64,000 nucleotides of DNA from Carnobacteriaceae bacterium zg-C25 (GCA_017945845.1 CP072828.1:496001-560000); one strand, 5' to 3'; shown: positions 26,513-36,955, counted from the first letter of the stretch. Numbers and translations: made by a program. The notes: generated by a model from the sequence alone, not told the origin.

Positions 26513-27922
26513 ATGGTAGTAGGAGATTTCGCTATTGAATTAGACACAGTTGTTGTTGGTGCGGGTCCTGGTGGATATGTTGCCGCAATTCGCGCTGCAC
26601 AAATGGGTCAAAAAGTGACAATTATTGAAAAAGATAAATTAGGTGGTGTCTGCTTAAACGTTGGATGTATTCCATCAAAAGCATTGATTTCTGCAGGACA
26701 CCGTTACCAAGAAGCAATGCATTCAGAAATTTTTGGTGTATCTGCTGAAGGTGTTAAATTAGATTTTGCAAAAACACAAGAATGGAAAGACAACAAAGTT
26801 GTTAAAACGTTAACTTCTGGTGTCGGCATGTTATTAAAGAAAAACAAAGTTGATGTTGTTTACGGTGAAGTTTTCATGGTTGACTCAAACACATTACGTG
26901 TCGTTACAGAAGACTCAGCACAAACTTACACGTTCAACAACTGTATTTTAGCAACAGGTAGCCGTCCAATCGAAATTAAAGGTTTCAAATTTGGTAAACG
27001 CGTTTTAGATTCAACAGGTGCGTTAAACTTACCAGAAGTGCCTAAAAAATTCGTTGTTATCGGTGGTGGTGTTGTTGGTTCTGAATTAGGTTCTGCTTAT
27101 GCAAACTTAGGTGCAGACGTAACAATTTTAGAAGGTTCTCCTTCAATTTTACCAATGTTTGAAAAAGACATGGTGAGATTAGTTGAAAAATCATTTGCGG
27201 ATAAAGGTGTTAAAATTGTAACGAGTGCTATGGCTAAAGAAGCTATCGACAATGGCGATAGCGTAACAGTAAAATACGAAGTTGACGGTAAATCAGAAGA
27301 AATTACAGCTGACTACGTATTAGTATCTGTTGGACGCCGTCCAAACACAGATGATGAATTAAACTTACAAGCTGCAGGTGTTGAAACAAATGAGCGTGGT
27401 TTAGTTCTTGTTGATGAACAAGGTCGTACATCACAACCAAACATTTACGCAATTGGTGACATCACACCGGGTGCTGCCTTAGCACATAAAGCAAGTTACG
27501 AAGGAAAAATTGCTGCTGAAGCCATTTCTGGCAAACCTGTAGCAATTGATTACAAAGTAATGCCAGCGGTAGCGTTCACTGACCCAGAAGTAGCATCAGT
27601 AGGTTTAACTGAAAAAGAAGCGAAAGAACAAGGGTTAGACGTTAAAGCAGTTAAATTCCCATTAGCAGGTAACGCTCGTGCGTTATCATTAAACGCTACT
27701 GAAGGATTTGTACGTTTAGTAACAACAAAAGAAGACCACGTTATTGTTGGTGGGCAAGTTGTTGGAATTAACGCATCTGACGTTATTGCAGAAATCGGTT
27801 TAGCGATTGAATGTGGCATGAACGCAGAAGATATTGCTCTAACCATTCATGGCCACCCATCATTAGGTGAAGTCGTTATGGATACAGCAGAAATGGCATT
27901 AGGTTTACCAATTCACGCGTAA
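26513..27922 (+). CDS. pdhD: Dihydrolipoamide dehydrogenase E3
   Basis: The protein is 469 residues from the ATG at 26513, preceded by AAAGGAGAG. The FAD motif [11 protein letters not shown], the redox disulfide in [14 protein letters not shown], the NAD motif [12 protein letters not shown] and the C-terminal HGHPSLGE with the catalytic His-Glu pair are all present. It reoxidises the lipoyl groups of E2 using NAD+. It is the last gene of the operon before a strong terminator. E3 could also serve other complexes, none of which is in the window. Confidence 0.96.
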   Translation: MVVGDFAIELDTVVVGAGPGGYVAAIRAAQMGQKVTIIEKDKLGGVCLNVGCIPSKALISAGHRYQEAMHSEIFGVSAEGVKLDFAKTQEWKDNKVVKTLTSGVGMLLKKNKVDVVYGEVFMVDSNTLRVVTEDSAQTYTFNNCILATGSRPIEIKGFKFGKRVLDSTGALNLPEVPKKFVVIGGGVVGSELGSAYANLGADVTILEGSPSILPMFEKDMVRLVEKSFADKGVKIVTSAMAKEAIDNGDSVTVKYEVDGKSEEITADYVLVSVGRRPNTDDELNLQAAGVETNERGLVLVDEQGRTSQPNIYAIGDITPGAALAHKASYEGKIAAEAISGKPVAIDYKVMPAVAFTDPEVASVGLTEKEAKEQGLDVKAVKFPLAGNARALSLNATEGFVRLVTTKEDHVIVGGQVVGINASDVIAEIGLAIECGMNAEDIALTIHGHPSLGEVVMDTAEMALGLPIHA

Positions 27923-27951
27923 TCGTCATATAAAACTGTAAATCAAACAAA

Positions 27952-27986
27952 AAGCAAATGGCTGTAGTAGGCCGTTTGCTTTTTTG
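27952..27986 (+). terminator. Terminator of the pdh operon
   Basis: AAGCAAATGGC (27952-27962) pairs with GCCGTTTGCTT (27971-27981), one G-U pair, and TTTT follows. Confidence 0.92.
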
Positions 27987-27989
27987 AGT

Positions 27990-28076
27990 TTCTATGTTAA
28001 ATGGTGTTTGTGACGCATAAAGGGTTCTATAATATGTGGTGTTGGTAGCGTCCAAATGATGCTACCAACACCTTTT
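27990..28076. repeat. Dispersed repeat copy with a 12-bp perfect hairpin, in a 420-base gap
   Basis: A copy of the repeat starts TTTCTATGTTAAATGG, runs through TGACGCATAAAG, and is followed by a second related segment (from 28024) ending in GGTGTTGGTAGC (28038-28049) paired with GCTACCAACACC (28061-28072) and TTTT. The remaining bases to 28254 are AT-rich; no gene and no Mg2+ (M-box) riboswitch were recognised. Confidence 0.7.
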
Positions 28077-28254
28077 GTCTTTGTTTGTCCACTTAATGCA
28101 ACGTGATAAACGAAAATCATGACAAAACCCTTTTTTATAAGACAATTATAGCGCTTCATTTTTAACCGTCATCTCAATTTAACGTACACGTTTTTGTATT
28201 TTTACATAAATGCATTTCAACCAACACTTTTATGTCTTGGATTAAGGCTATGAG

Positions 28255-28283
28255 TTGCGACAGAGTTTAATACAGTATAAAAT
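28255..28283 (+). promoter_or_regulatory. Promoter of the mgtE pair
   Basis: TTGCGA (28255-28260) and TAAAAT (28278-28283) are separated by 17 bases, 60 bases before the first mgtE start. Confidence 0.65.
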
Positions 28284-28342
28284 AGTGAGTGAACTGAACA
28301 TTCAAACACGAAATGAAGTGTTGATGAAAATAGGAGGTGCGC

Positions 28343-29665
28343 ATGGCGAACGATACACAATTAGCTAACGTGCTAGAAGAAGTTACGACACAAAGTGATG
28401 TGTTATTAGCTGAACATATTGAAAATTTACCGATTGATGAATTGTGTGAAACTTTAGCGGAATTAGGTGCACAAAAAGCGTCAGAGCTTTTTGCATACTT
28501 TCCAGCGTCTGTTAAAAAAGAGGTGCTACTAAATGTACCACGCAGTTTTATTTATCAGTTGGTCGAATACAGTTTTACAGATGATATTAAAGAATTAATT
28601 GAAGATAGTGATGAAGCATTAAAACAACGCATTTTAGATAATGTTTCTCCATTGAAAAAACGTCAATTAACGTTGCAGTTACAATTTAAAATGTATTCTG
28701 CGGGTTCGTTAATGTCGATGGACTTTGTTGAATTATCGCCAGATGATACCGTTGTCGTTGCAATGAATAAAATCAAATCTCAAGAAAAAATTGCTGAAAC
28801 GATTTCATATTGTTATGTCACCAATGAGCAACATACTTTACTAGGTATTGTATCCATGAGAGATATTTTGCTGGCACCAAACGATGTCACAATTAAAGAT
28901 ATTATGACGGTTAATGTGATTAGTGTGTTAATGGATGACGACCAAGAAGATGTTGCCAACGTATTGTCAAAATACGACTTTGTTGCCTTGCCCGTTGTAA
29001 ATGCGTATCATCAAATGTTAGGAATTGTGACGATTGATGATGTTTTAGATATTATTTCCGAAGAGATTACGGAAGATATTCAAAAGATGGGTGGGATGAC
29101 GCCAACCGTTACGCGTTATTTGGATATGTCAATTGTTCAAATTGCGAAAAGTCGTTTGTTTTGGTTGCTGATTTTGATGGTGTCCGCAACGATTTCAGGA
29201 ACAATTATTAATCAAAATGCTGCGATAACGTTAAAATTACCAAGTCTTTTAGTGTTCATGCCGATGTTAATGGATACGGCAGGAAACGCTGGTAGTCAAT
29301 CCAGTGCGATGGTGATTCGTGGGATTATTGTTGATCAATTAACGTTTAGACAAGCGTGGCCAATCGTCAAAAAAGAAATGTTAGCGTCCGCAGTTTTAGG
29401 TGGTGTGTTATTTTTAGTTAATACGTTACGCATTGTCCTATTTATGCCCGAAATAGCGTTTTCTGTTGCGATTTTAGTTTCAACGACCGTTCTTTTAATT
29501 GTGTTTATTGCCAACTTGATTGGCGGTTTATTACCCGTCTTAGCGACAACGATACGTGTTGACCCCGCGACGATGAGCGGTCCCGTTTTAACGACCGTTT
29601 GTGACGCCATTTCTCTAACCATTTACTTTGCGTTAGCGACGATTTATTTGGGAGGTGTTATATAA
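28343..29665 (+). CDS. mgtE: MgtE-family magnesium transporter, first of two
   Basis: The protein is 440 residues from the ATG at 28343, preceded by AGGAGG. An N-terminal helical MgtE_N domain (about 1-120), two CBS motifs (about 130-255) and five membrane helices (about 265-440) form the standard MgtE layout. The pore helix contains GNAGSQSSAMVIRG, and the last helices carry VDPATMSGPVLTTVCDA, which includes the conserved aspartate of the ion site. MgtE is a Mg2+-gated channel. The gene overlaps the next, a paralogue, by one base at TAATG. Confidence 0.92.
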   Translation: MANDTQLANVLEEVTTQSDVLLAEHIENLPIDELCETLAELGAQKASELFAYFPASVKKEVLLNVPRSFIYQLVEYSFTDDIKELIEDSDEALKQRILDNVSPLKKRQLTLQLQFKMYSAGSLMSMDFVELSPDDTVVVAMNKIKSQEKIAETISYCYVTNEQHTLLGIVSMRDILLAPNDVTIKDIMTVNVISVLMDDDQEDVANVLSKYDFVALPVVNAYHQMLGIVTIDDVLDIISEEITEDIQKMGGMTPTVTRYLDMSIVQIAKSRLFWLLILMVSATISGTIINQNAAITLKLPSLLVFMPMLMDTAGNAGSQSSAMVIRGIIVDQLTFRQAWPIVKKEMLASAVLGGVLFLVNTLRIVLFMPEIAFSVAILVSTTVLLIVFIANLIGGLLPVLATTIRVDPATMSGPVLTTVCDAISLTIYFALATIYLGGVI

Positions 29666-31032
29666 TGCAATATACAAATGACACATTAGAGCAACTATTG
29701 TTGCAACATGTCAATCATAAAGACATTCCCGCACTTCGCGAAATGTTTGAGGAATATAACATTGTCGATTTGGCTGATATTTTCGGTCAGCTGTCCATTC
29801 AACAAGCCGTCTTTGTATTTCGTGTGCTCCCAAAAGATAGCGCTGCAGAATTGTTTACGTACTTGGATATACCACACCAACAACGTTTAGTAGAGGTATT
29901 GAGTTCACAAGACGTTTACGACATTATTGATAACATGTTTAGTGACGATATTGTGGATTTTTTAGAAGAGATGCCTGCAAATGTTATTCGTAAAATTTTA
30001 AGTTCGGTATCACCACAGCATCGGATTGAAATTAATCATTTGCTCAGTTACGCTGAAGATTCTGCTGGTAGTATGATGTCGATTGACTTTATGGAACTGC
30101 AATCGATGGAAACGGTAGAAAGTGCAATTGAACGCATCAAGCAACAAGCGGATTTAGTTGAAACCATTAACGTTTGTTACGTTGTGAATACGGTTCGTGA
30201 GTATATCGGGGTAGTTCACTTGCGTGATATTATTGTGGCGCATAACGATACGTTAATTGGTGAATTAGTTGAAGAATCGGATATTTTTGTTTACACGCAT
30301 ACTGATCAAGAAACGGTTGCGCAAACCATTCAAAAATACGATATTACAGCGGTTCCTGTTTTAAATGATCAAGAGAGATTGATCGGGATTGTTACGGCTG
30401 ATGACGTATTGGATATTTTGATTGAAGAAGGTAGCGAAGACATTCATAAAATGAGTGGGGTAGGCTCAACAAAAGGGTCTTATATTGAAACGTCTGTAAA
30501 AGAAATTATTCAATCCCGCATTTATTGGTTACTGTTTTTAATGATTTCTGCGTCGTTTACCGGTCAAATTTTACAACAATTTGAAGATAAACTGAGTGCC
30601 GTTGCAGCGTTAGCCGTTAGTATTCCAATGATTATGTCAACGGCGGGAAATGCAGGGAGTCAATCGAGTGCAACCATTATTCGTAGTATTGCTATTGATG
30701 ATTTGACGTTTAAACAACACGTCATAACGGTCATGAAAAAAGAATTTTTAGTGAGCTTGTTATGTGGTGGTATTGTATTTGTTGTGAATATGATTCGTTT
30801 AATGATTTTGCCAACGATTGGTCGTGATATTACGGTTGCGTTTGTTGTTAGTTTAACGTTGGTACTATCGATTATTATTGCTAATGTGATTGGTGGGTTG
30901 TTACCATTGATGGCTAAATCGTTAAAACTAGACCCTGCCAGTATGGCGGCTCCAGTCATTACGACATTAGTAGATGCTGCAAGTTTAATCATTTATTTTA
31001 CAATGGCAACTTATTTTTTAAATTTAGTATAG
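29665..31032 (+). CDS. mgtE: MgtE-family magnesium transporter, second of two
   Basis: This 455-residue paralogue of the upstream gene has the same order: helical N-domain, CBS pair with IGIVTADDVLDIL, and a membrane domain with STAGNAGSQSSATIIR and LDPASMAAPVITTLVDA. Both copies keep the conserved pore residues, so both look functional. The one-base overlap of start and stop and GGGAGG upstream imply coupled synthesis. MgtE works as a homodimer in characterised cases; a co-translated pair raises the option of a heterodimer, which is inference. Confidence 0.92.
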   Translation: MQYTNDTLEQLLLQHVNHKDIPALREMFEEYNIVDLADIFGQLSIQQAVFVFRVLPKDSAAELFTYLDIPHQQRLVEVLSSQDVYDIIDNMFSDDIVDFLEEMPANVIRKILSSVSPQHRIEINHLLSYAEDSAGSMMSIDFMELQSMETVESAIERIKQQADLVETINVCYVVNTVREYIGVVHLRDIIVAHNDTLIGELVEESDIFVYTHTDQETVAQTIQKYDITAVPVLNDQERLIGIVTADDVLDILIEEGSEDIHKMSGVGSTKGSYIETSVKEIIQSRIYWLLFLMISASFTGQILQQFEDKLSAVAALAVSIPMIMSTAGNAGSQSSATIIRSIAIDDLTFKQHVITVMKKEFLVSLLCGGIVFVVNMIRLMILPTIGRDITVAFVVSLTLVLSIIIANVIGGLLPLMAKSLKLDPASMAAPVITTLVDAASLIIYFTMATYFLNLV

Positions 31033-31080
31033 ATACTTGTATGATATCGTGTTGACAACGTATGCTGTTAACGGTATGAA

Positions 31081-31111
31081 ACAACGCTCCAGCAAATCGC
31101 GGGAGCGTTGT
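31081..31111. terminator. Hairpin between the converging mgtE pair and def
   Basis: ACAACGCTCC (31081-31090) pairs perfectly with GGAGCGTTGT (31102-31111). T-runs are short on both sides (TTGTGTT on plus, TTGTTTC on minus), so it may be a bidirectional but moderate terminator. Confidence 0.7.
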
Positions 31112-31116
31112 TTGTG

Positions 31117-31680
31117 TTAAAATGATAATACTTTAATGCCGTCTGGCAATGCTAATGGGTTATCTTGGTCAATACGATCGTAAAACATGACGCCGTCTAA
31201 ATGATCAATTTCATGTTGTACAACGATAGCAGCTAATCCACGTAAAGTGATTGTTTTTTGTTCGCCGTCTAGTGTGTAGTAATCTACGGTAATTTTTTGA
31301 TGGCGTGGAACATATCCATGAACAGCACGATCAACCGATAAACAACCTTCGCCATCTTTTAAACACGTTTGTTGCACAGAATGTTTAACAATTTTTGGGT
31401 TTACCATAACCATATTTAAAATGTAAGGATCGTCCTCATATTCTCCGGGTAATAATAAAGCGATTAAGCGTTTAGACAGGTTAATTTGCGGTGCAGCAAT
31501 ACCCACACCAGCACGTAGTTCATATTTTTCAGCGATTTCTTCATTTTGTGAATTGTGTAAAAATTGTAGCATATCTTCTGCAATTTTTTTTGTTTCCGCA
31601 TCTAGTGGAAAGGTTAGTTCTTCTGCTTTTAAACGTAAAGTAGGGTGTCCTTCACGAATAATATCTTTCATTAATAACAT
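31117..31680 (-). CDS. def: Peptide deformylase
   Basis: This 187-residue metalloprotease-like enzyme removes the formyl group from new proteins. All three motifs are present: GVGIAAPQI, EGCLSV with the metal cysteine, and QHEIDHLDG with the metal histidines and catalytic glutamate. The extra length between motifs is typical of Gram-positive type 2 deformylases. The ATG at 31680 is preferred; a GTG at 31689 is closer than usual to the AAAGAAAGAG ribosome site. Confidence 0.93.
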   Translation of the reverse strand: MLLMKDIIREGHPTLRLKAEELTFPLDAETKKIAEDMLQFLHNSQNEEIAEKYELRAGVGIAAPQINLSKRLIALLLPGEYEDDPYILNMVMVNPKIVKHSVQQTCLKDGEGCLSVDRAVHGYVPRHQKITVDYYTLDGEQKTITLRGLAAIVVQHEIDHLDGVMFYDRIDQDNPLALPDGIKVLSF

Positions 31681-31824
31681 GTGTTTCACTCTTTCTTTTA
31701 ATATAGGGATAGTATACCATAAAACGAAAAGGATAGAAAATAACCTTGTCGAATGCGTTGAGCGTAAATAATAGTCTGTTTTATGTTAAAATGAATTGTA
31801 AAGTGACGTAATGGGGAGTAGATG

Positions 31825-33807
31825 ATGGATAAATTTCAAGTAGTATCACCTTATCAACCAAGTGGTGATCAACCAGCTGCCATAAAAGAATTAGTTGCTG
31901 GGTTAAACGCCAATAAACGAGCGCAAACATTACTCGGAGCAACCGGAACAGGTAAAACGTTTACTATCGCAAATGTTATTCAAGAAGTTAATAAGCCAAC
32001 TCTTGTTTTAGCGCATAATAAAACGCTGGCTGGACAGTTGTATAGTGAGTTAAAAGAGTTCTTTCCGAATAATGCGGTCGAATATTTCGTGTCGTACTAC
32101 GACTATTTTCAACCAGAAGCGTATGTGCCTGCTAGTGACACGTATATTGAAAAAGAGTCGAGTGTGAATGATGAAATTAATAAATTACGACATTCAGCAA
32201 CGAGTGCACTGATTGAGCGACGAGATGTTATTATTGTGGCGTCCGTATCGTGTATTTACGGATTGGTTAATCCGGAAGATTATAAAAAATTTGTGTTGTC
32301 TTTAAGACAGGGACAAGTCATTGAACGTGATGATGTGTTGCATCGATTAATTGACATGCAGTTTACACGAAATGACTTTGACTTTAGACCGGGGACATTT
32401 CGTGTGCGTGGGGATAGCGTAGAAATTTTTATGGCGAGTCGTGATTCACAGGCAATTCGTGTTGAATTTTTTGGTGATGAAATTGATCGCATTCAAGAAG
32501 TGGACGTGTTGACGGGAGAAATTAAAGCGAGTCGTTCGCATGTTGCTATTTTCCCAGCGGCGCACTTTGTGTCCGATCAAGAACAAACGTTGCGTGCCGT
32601 AGAAAGCATTAAACAAGAGTTAGAAGAACGTTTAGAGGTGTTACGCGATGAAAACAAACTAATTGAAGCGCAACGTCTTGAACAACGTACGACGTACGAC
32701 ATTGAAATGCTTTTAGAAATGGGCTACTGTAGCGGAATTGAAAACTATTCACGACACATGGATGGACGTTTCCCCGGTCAAGCACCCTATACGCTAATTG
32801 ACTTTTTCCCAGATGATTTTTTAATTGTGGTTGATGAATCACATATTACCATGTCGCAAGTTAAAGGAATGTATAACGGCGATAGAGCGCGTAAAGAACG
32901 GTTAGTGGAATACGGTTTTCGTTTACCGAGTGCCGTTGATAATCGTCCGTTACGGTTAGAAGAATTTGAAGAGCGTGTCAACCAAATTATTTATATTTCG
33001 GCTACACCAGGTCCGTACGAATTGGCACAAACACCAACCGTTACACAACAAATTATTCGACCGACAGGGTTATTAGACCCGCTTGTAGAAGTGCGTCCAA
33101 TTAAAAATCAAATTGATGATTTAATTGGTGAGATTCGTGCGCAAATCGAGAAAAACGGGCGTGTCTTTATTACGACGTTGACTAAAAAAATGGCGGAAGA
33201 TTTAAGCGATTATTTAGATGATATTGGTATTAAAGTAAAATATTTACATAGTGATATTCATACGTTAGAACGGACAGAAATTATTCGTGATTTACGTTTA
33301 GGTAAGTTTGATGTGTTGGTGGGTATTAACTTATTACGTGAAGGGTTAGATGTTCCCGAAGTAACACTTGTTGCGATTTTAGATGCGGATAAAGAGGGCT
33401 TTTTACGCAGTGAACGTTCACTAGTCCAAACAATTGGTCGTGCGGCACGTAATGCGGAAGGAAAGGTAATCATGTACGCGGATGTCATTACCGATTCAAT
33501 GAAACGTGCTATGGACGAAACGACACGTCGTCGCGGTATTCAAATGGCGTATAATGAAGCAAACGGCATTGTACCGAAAACGATTATTAAAGAAGTGCGT
33601 GATTTAATTGCGATTACGCAAGTGAATGAAAAGGAAACAAAAGAAGACAAAAATATTTCTTTAAAAGAGATGACGAAAAAGCAACGTGTTGCTTATGTCG
33701 CCCAGTTAGAAAAAGAGATGAAGCAAGCTGCAAAAGCGCTTGATTTTGAACAAGCGGCCGTATTACGCGATATTATATTGGAAATCCAAGCAGAATACGA
33801 TGTGTAA
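31825..33807 (+). CDS. uvrB: Excinuclease ABC subunit B
   Basis: The protein is 660 residues. Walker A is GATGTGKT, the DNA-clamping beta-hairpin region contains [12 protein letters not shown], helicase motifs include DESH and QTIGRAARN, and a C-terminal UVR motif ([20 protein letters not shown]) binds UvrA or UvrC. It loads onto damaged DNA in nucleotide excision repair. Two consecutive ATGs exist; the second, at 31825, has better spacing from GGGGAG. uvrA, which often follows uvrB, is not here. Confidence 0.96.
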   Translation: MDKFQVVSPYQPSGDQPAAIKELVAGLNANKRAQTLLGATGTGKTFTIANVIQEVNKPTLVLAHNKTLAGQLYSELKEFFPNNAVEYFVSYYDYFQPEAYVPASDTYIEKESSVNDEINKLRHSATSALIERRDVIIVASVSCIYGLVNPEDYKKFVLSLRQGQVIERDDVLHRLIDMQFTRNDFDFRPGTFRVRGDSVEIFMASRDSQAIRVEFFGDEIDRIQEVDVLTGEIKASRSHVAIFPAAHFVSDQEQTLRAVESIKQELEERLEVLRDENKLIEAQRLEQRTTYDIEMLLEMGYCSGIENYSRHMDGRFPGQAPYTLIDFFPDDFLIVVDESHITMSQVKGMYNGDRARKERLVEYGFRLPSAVDNRPLRLEEFEERVNQIIYISATPGPYELAQTPTVTQQIIRPTGLLDPLVEVRPIKNQIDDLIGEIRAQIEKNGRVFITTLTKKMAEDLSDYLDDIGIKVKYLHSDIHTLERTEIIRDLRLGKFDVLVGINLLREGLDVPEVTLVAILDADKEGFLRSERSLVQTIGRAARNAEGKVIMYADVITDSMKRAMDETTRRRGIQMAYNEANGIVPKTIIKEVRDLIAITQVNEKETKEDKNISLKEMTKKQRVAYVAQLEKEMKQAAKALDFEQAAVLRDIILEIQAEYDV

Positions 33808-33928
33808 AAACTGATGTTAAAAACACAATATCATGTGTTGGAAAATCAAAAAGATAACCATATCTAGTTGCCTTTTTGAAAAATAAGCGTATAATTAGGC
33901 AGTGAAGTGAAAAAAAGGAGATACAGTT

Positions 33929-34159
33929 ATGTCAAAACCAGTAACGGTTTATTCAAAACCAAATTGTATGCAATGCAATTTTACAAAACAATTTTTATTG
34001 GATAACGATATTGATTTTATCGTTAAAGACGTTGAAGAAGATGCAGTCGCATTGGAAGAAGTGAAAGCGTTAGGATTTTCATCTTTACCGGTAGTCGTTA
34101 TTGAAGGTGAAGAACCATTTAACGGCTTTAGACCAGACAGTTTAGAAGGGTTATTATAA
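33929..34159 (+). CDS. nrdH: NrdH-type glutaredoxin-like redoxin
   Basis: This 76-residue protein has the redox motif CMQC (Cys13 and Cys16), the cis-proline segment SSLPVVVI, and the C-terminal FNGFRPDSL that distinguishes NrdH from other glutaredoxins. NrdH passes electrons from thioredoxin reductase to class Ib ribonucleotide reductase. Here it is alone, not next to nrdI, nrdE or nrdF. AAAGGAGA precedes the ATG. Confidence 0.88.
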   Translation: MSKPVTVYSKPNCMQCNFTKQFLLDNDIDFIVKDVEEDAVALEEVKALGFSSLPVVVIEGEEPFNGFRPDSLEGLL

Positions 34160-34165
34160 AATTGT

Positions 34166-34192
34166 AGGCATTTCGGATGAAGTGCCTTTTTT
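34166..34192 (+). terminator. Terminator after nrdH
   Basis: AGGCATTTC (34166-34174) pairs with GAAGTGCCT (34179-34187) across a 4-base loop and TTTTTC follows. The next gene's ribosome site begins at once, so partial read-through is possible. Confidence 0.85.
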
Positions 34193-34205
34193 CATAGGAG
34201 GATTT

Positions 34206-34610
34206 ATGTTATACGAAGTTACAGTTACGAATGATAAAGGGATTGAAGGCGTTGTAACGTCTACATCAAAAGAGCGTTTTTTGACAAGCCATCCAACAAA
34301 TGATCATCCGGGAACAAACCCAGAGGAATTAATGGGTGCAGCTTGGGCAACTTGTTTAAATGCGACGATTAAAGCGCTGTTATCAGCAAGAGGGCATGGT
34401 GATCTTGCCTCTCGTGTTGATGTGCGTGTGTCGTTACACAAAGGTGAAGCGGGTTTATATTTTAGATTAGATACAACGGCAAGTATTGCAAGTTTATCGA
34501 TTGAAGACGCTACACGCATTGTTGAGTCAGCGCACAAACGTTGTCCGGTTTCCAAAATTATCGGAGACTATGAGCATGTCGCTATAACGGTTGTACCGTA
34601 CGAAAATTAG
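34206..34610 (+). CDS. OsmC/Ohr-family peroxide reductase
   Basis: The protein is 134 residues from the ATG at 34206, preceded by AGGAGG; an in-frame GTG at 34182 lies in the terminator. It has the two reactive cysteines of the family, in ATCLNATIKAL and KRCPVSKIIGD. OsmC-type proteins reduce organic hydroperoxides using dihydrolipoamide-linked electrons. The first motif has TCLN rather than the CFxxAL more typical of Ohr, so OsmC or a third subgroup is preferred over Ohr itself. An OhrR-like regulator exists at 62655 but is not adjacent. Confidence 0.82.
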   Translation: MLYEVTVTNDKGIEGVVTSTSKERFLTSHPTNDHPGTNPEELMGAAWATCLNATIKALLSARGHGDLASRVDVRVSLHKGEAGLYFRLDTTASIASLSIEDATRIVESAHKRCPVSKIIGDYEHVAITVVPYEN

Positions 34611-34693
34611 AAAATTTTAATCTTTTTTTGATGTTTTCTTCCTATTTATAATAGTTGTAAAAGTCGCATGTTATTTTTGATGATAATAGAAAG

Positions 34694-34715
34694 AACATTT
34701 TAAAAATGTTATAAT
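34694..34715 (+). promoter_or_regulatory. Palindrome and -10 box before the V-ATPase operon
   Basis: The 17-base perfect palindrome AACATTTTAAAAATGTT (34694-34710) directly abuts TATAAT (34710-34715). It could be an operator or simply an AT-rich spacer; no good -35 box is seen. Confidence 0.45.
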
Positions 34716-34737
34716 TCAAAGTAATGGAGGTGTTAAT

Positions 34738-35070
34738 ATGACTCTTTCAACGGAAACCATTTTACAAGTCGAAAAAGACATTGCGCAATTATATGAAGAA
34801 CATGAGCGTAATATTGGAAAAATGGAACAATCGATTGAAGACGCGATAACACAACATCAGCAAAAATGCGCTGAAGCGTTAAGTGTCTATCGCAAAGAAA
34901 AACAAGAAGAAATGACTAAAGCAATTGAACACTTGCGTGCTGAAGAATTAGCCAAACAAGAAAGTGCTATTGAACAGTTAAACGTGAGCATTGCCAATCA
35001 AAAAGACGAATTGATTTCAAAAATTACTAAGGAGGTTCTTGCACGCTATGGCGGTATCGAAAATGCGTAA
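34738..35070 (+). CDS. ntpF: V-type ATPase peripheral stalk subunit (NtpF-like)
   Basis: This 110-residue highly charged protein is predicted to be almost entirely coiled coil, rich in Glu, Lys and Gln (for example QVEKDIAQLYEEHERNIGKMEQ). It has the size and position of NtpF, which pairs with NtpE to form the peripheral stalks that hold the catalytic head. It opens the operon, preceded by ATGGAGG, and overlaps the start of ntpI. Confidence 0.82.
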   Translation: MTLSTETILQVEKDIAQLYEEHERNIGKMEQSIEDAITQHQQKCAEALSVYRKEKQEEMTKAIEHLRAEELAKQESAIEQLNVSIANQKDELISKITKEVLARYGGIENA

Positions 35071-36955
35071 ATGTCTCATTGTGACCGATCGCCAAAGTTT
35101 ATCTGATGTTTTGTTGTCATTGCAAGAATTTCAAAAATTTGAAGTGGTTGCACTCGATGGTAAACCGTCAAGTCAGGCTAAAGTGATGAGTCAGATTGAT
35201 GAGCAAATAGCAAAAACAAAACGTGCCCAACAAATACTGATGCCGTTTCAACCAAAAGGACAAGCCTTTCAACGTGAGCAACTGACTTTTGATGAATTGT
35301 TAAGTAAACAAACAGAAATTGAATCGCGTGATATTTTAAATCAAACGTTAACTTTACAAAAAGAATGGGATGATTTGAAAAAAGAAGAACAACGGATGCG
35401 TCATCATATTGATGAGTTAAATCAATGGCGTCATTTGCACGCGTTACCACGTCATTTTCATGTGGTGTCGCTATTGTTAGGGACGATTCCTCAAACAGCA
35501 GATGAAAAAGGTTTACGTGAATTAAAAGAATTGGACAACTGTTACGTTGATGTGTTATTCCAAAACGAGCAAGTAAAAGGTCTAGCGATTTACTGTGATG
35601 CGGATAATCGTCAAACAATACGTGATGTATTGGATAAACATCAATTTACACCGTATGACTATGAATATGACAAGTTACCTACTCAAGAAATCGAGCAATT
35701 CAACCAACAATTAGAAAAAGGATTGATGCAGCAAGAAACGGTTAAGACGTCGTTAAAACAGTTAGCGCAAAACAGTCACGATTTAATGTATTTAGAAGAG
35801 CTATTGGAAAATGATAAACAACGACAATTAGCCGAACAGTTTATTGTGTCCCATCAAGTCGTTTCAGGATTATCCGGTTGGGTAGAAGAAGATGAATTGC
35901 AACGTTTAACGCACTTGTTACAAGTGACGTTACCTGAAAACAGTTATGTTATTTTATCAGATAATCAACAAGAAGACGGACAAGAGCCACCCGTTCAGTT
36001 GAAAAATCACGAATGGGTTGAACCTTTTGAATTATTAACGGAAATGTATAGTTTGCCGAAATATACAGAAGTGGATCCAACACCATATTTAGCACCGTTT
36101 TATGCGGTATTTTTCGGAATGATGGTAGCCGATATTGGATACGGGTTACTCATGTTATTGTTTACAGGCTATATGCTATATAAAAACAATCTTACAAAGG
36201 GTGCACGTAAAAACATGAAACTGTTCCATATACTTTCTTACCCGATTATTGCATGGGGCATTTTATTTGGATCGTTTTTCAGTTATGACATTGGATTCGG
36301 ACTATTTTCAACGAGTCAAGATGGTGTCCAAATTTTATACTTATCTGTTGCGTTTGGGATTTTCCAATTGATTTGTGGCTTACTCATCAACACACGTGAA
36401 CAGTTGAAACAACGTCATGTAGCCAATGCCATTTCTGACGGTTTGTCATGGGTTGGTATGTTAGTAGGTCTTGTTGTCATGGTTTTAGGTCCAGTAGTGA
36501 ATATGCCGAATTTAGAATCTATCGGATTAGTGATGATAGGTGTGAGTTTAGTCAGTGTCGTATTGTTCACAGCAGCAGGAGCCACTCGAAAAATCGCAGG
36601 TTTTGGATCGGGATTATACAAATTGTATGGTGCGACATCGTATATTGGTGATTTAGCCAGTTATACACGTTTAATGGCGTTGTGTGTTGCGGGTGCAAGC
36701 ATTGGATCAGCCTTTAATCAAATTATTGGCATGTTACCATTATTGGCACGATTTAGCGTTGGTATTTTATTGTTTATCATTTTACATGGTTTAAACATTG
36801 GATTAGCGTTACTGGGTGCTTATGTGCACGGCATTCGTTTGCAGTTTGTCGAATTTTTTGGGAAATTTTATGAAGGTGGCGGTCGTAAATTTAAGCCACT
36901 GAAATCTTATGAAAAATATGTTGATATTAAAGAACGTAAAATGGAGGAAAAATAA
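35048..36955 (+). CDS. ntpI: V-type ATPase membrane stator subunit a (NtpI)
   Basis: The protein is 635 residues with a large N-terminal cytoplasmic arm with coiled coils (about 1-330) and a C-terminal membrane half of about seven or eight helices. The conserved TRLMALCVAGASIG holds the arginine that faces the c-ring ion site. FYAVFFGMMVADIGYGL is also typical. The ATG at 35048 gives MAVSKM, matching relatives, although a TTG at 35039 is nearer the AAGGAGG; spacing from ATG is a long 12 bases. The start overlaps ntpF by 23 bases. Confidence 0.92.
   Translation: MAVSKMRKCLIVTDRQSLSDVLLSLQEFQKFEVVALDGKPSSQAKVMSQIDEQIAKTKRAQQILMPFQPKGQAFQREQLTFDELLSKQTEIESRDILNQTLTLQKEWDDLKKEEQRMRHHIDELNQWRHLHALPRHFHVVSLLLGTIPQTADEKGLRELKELDNCYVDVLFQNEQVKGLAIYCDADNRQTIRDVLDKHQFTPYDYEYDKLPTQEIEQFNQQLEKGLMQQETVKTSLKQLAQNSHDLMYLEELLENDKQRQLAEQFIVSHQVVSGLSGWVEEDELQRLTHLLQVTLPENSYVILSDNQQEDGQEPPVQLKNHEWVEPFELLTEMYSLPKYTEVDPTPYLAPFYAVFFGMMVADIGYGLLMLLFTGYMLYKNNLTKGARKNMKLFHILSYPIIAWGILFGSFFSYDIGFGLFSTSQDGVQILYLSVAFGIFQLICGLLINTREQLKQRHVANAISDGLSWVGMLVGLVVMVLGPVVNMPNLESIGLVMIGVSLVSVVLFTAAGATRKIAGFGSGLYKLYGATSYIGDLASYTRLMALCVAGASIGSAFNQIIGMLPLLARFSVGILLFIILHGLNIGLALLGAYVHGIRLQFVEFFGKFYEGGGRKFKPLKSYEKYVDIKERKMEEK

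Noticed and set aside
27990-28342. Magnesium (M-box) riboswitch before the mgtE pair
   Set aside because: The predicted leader after the promoter at 28255 is about 55 bases, too short, and no conserved M-box blocks were recognised upstream.
34694-34710. Palindrome before ntpF as a firm operator
   Set aside because: It consists almost only of A and T and similar AAAATGT strings occur elsewhere; kept only as a low-confidence feature and not as a finding.
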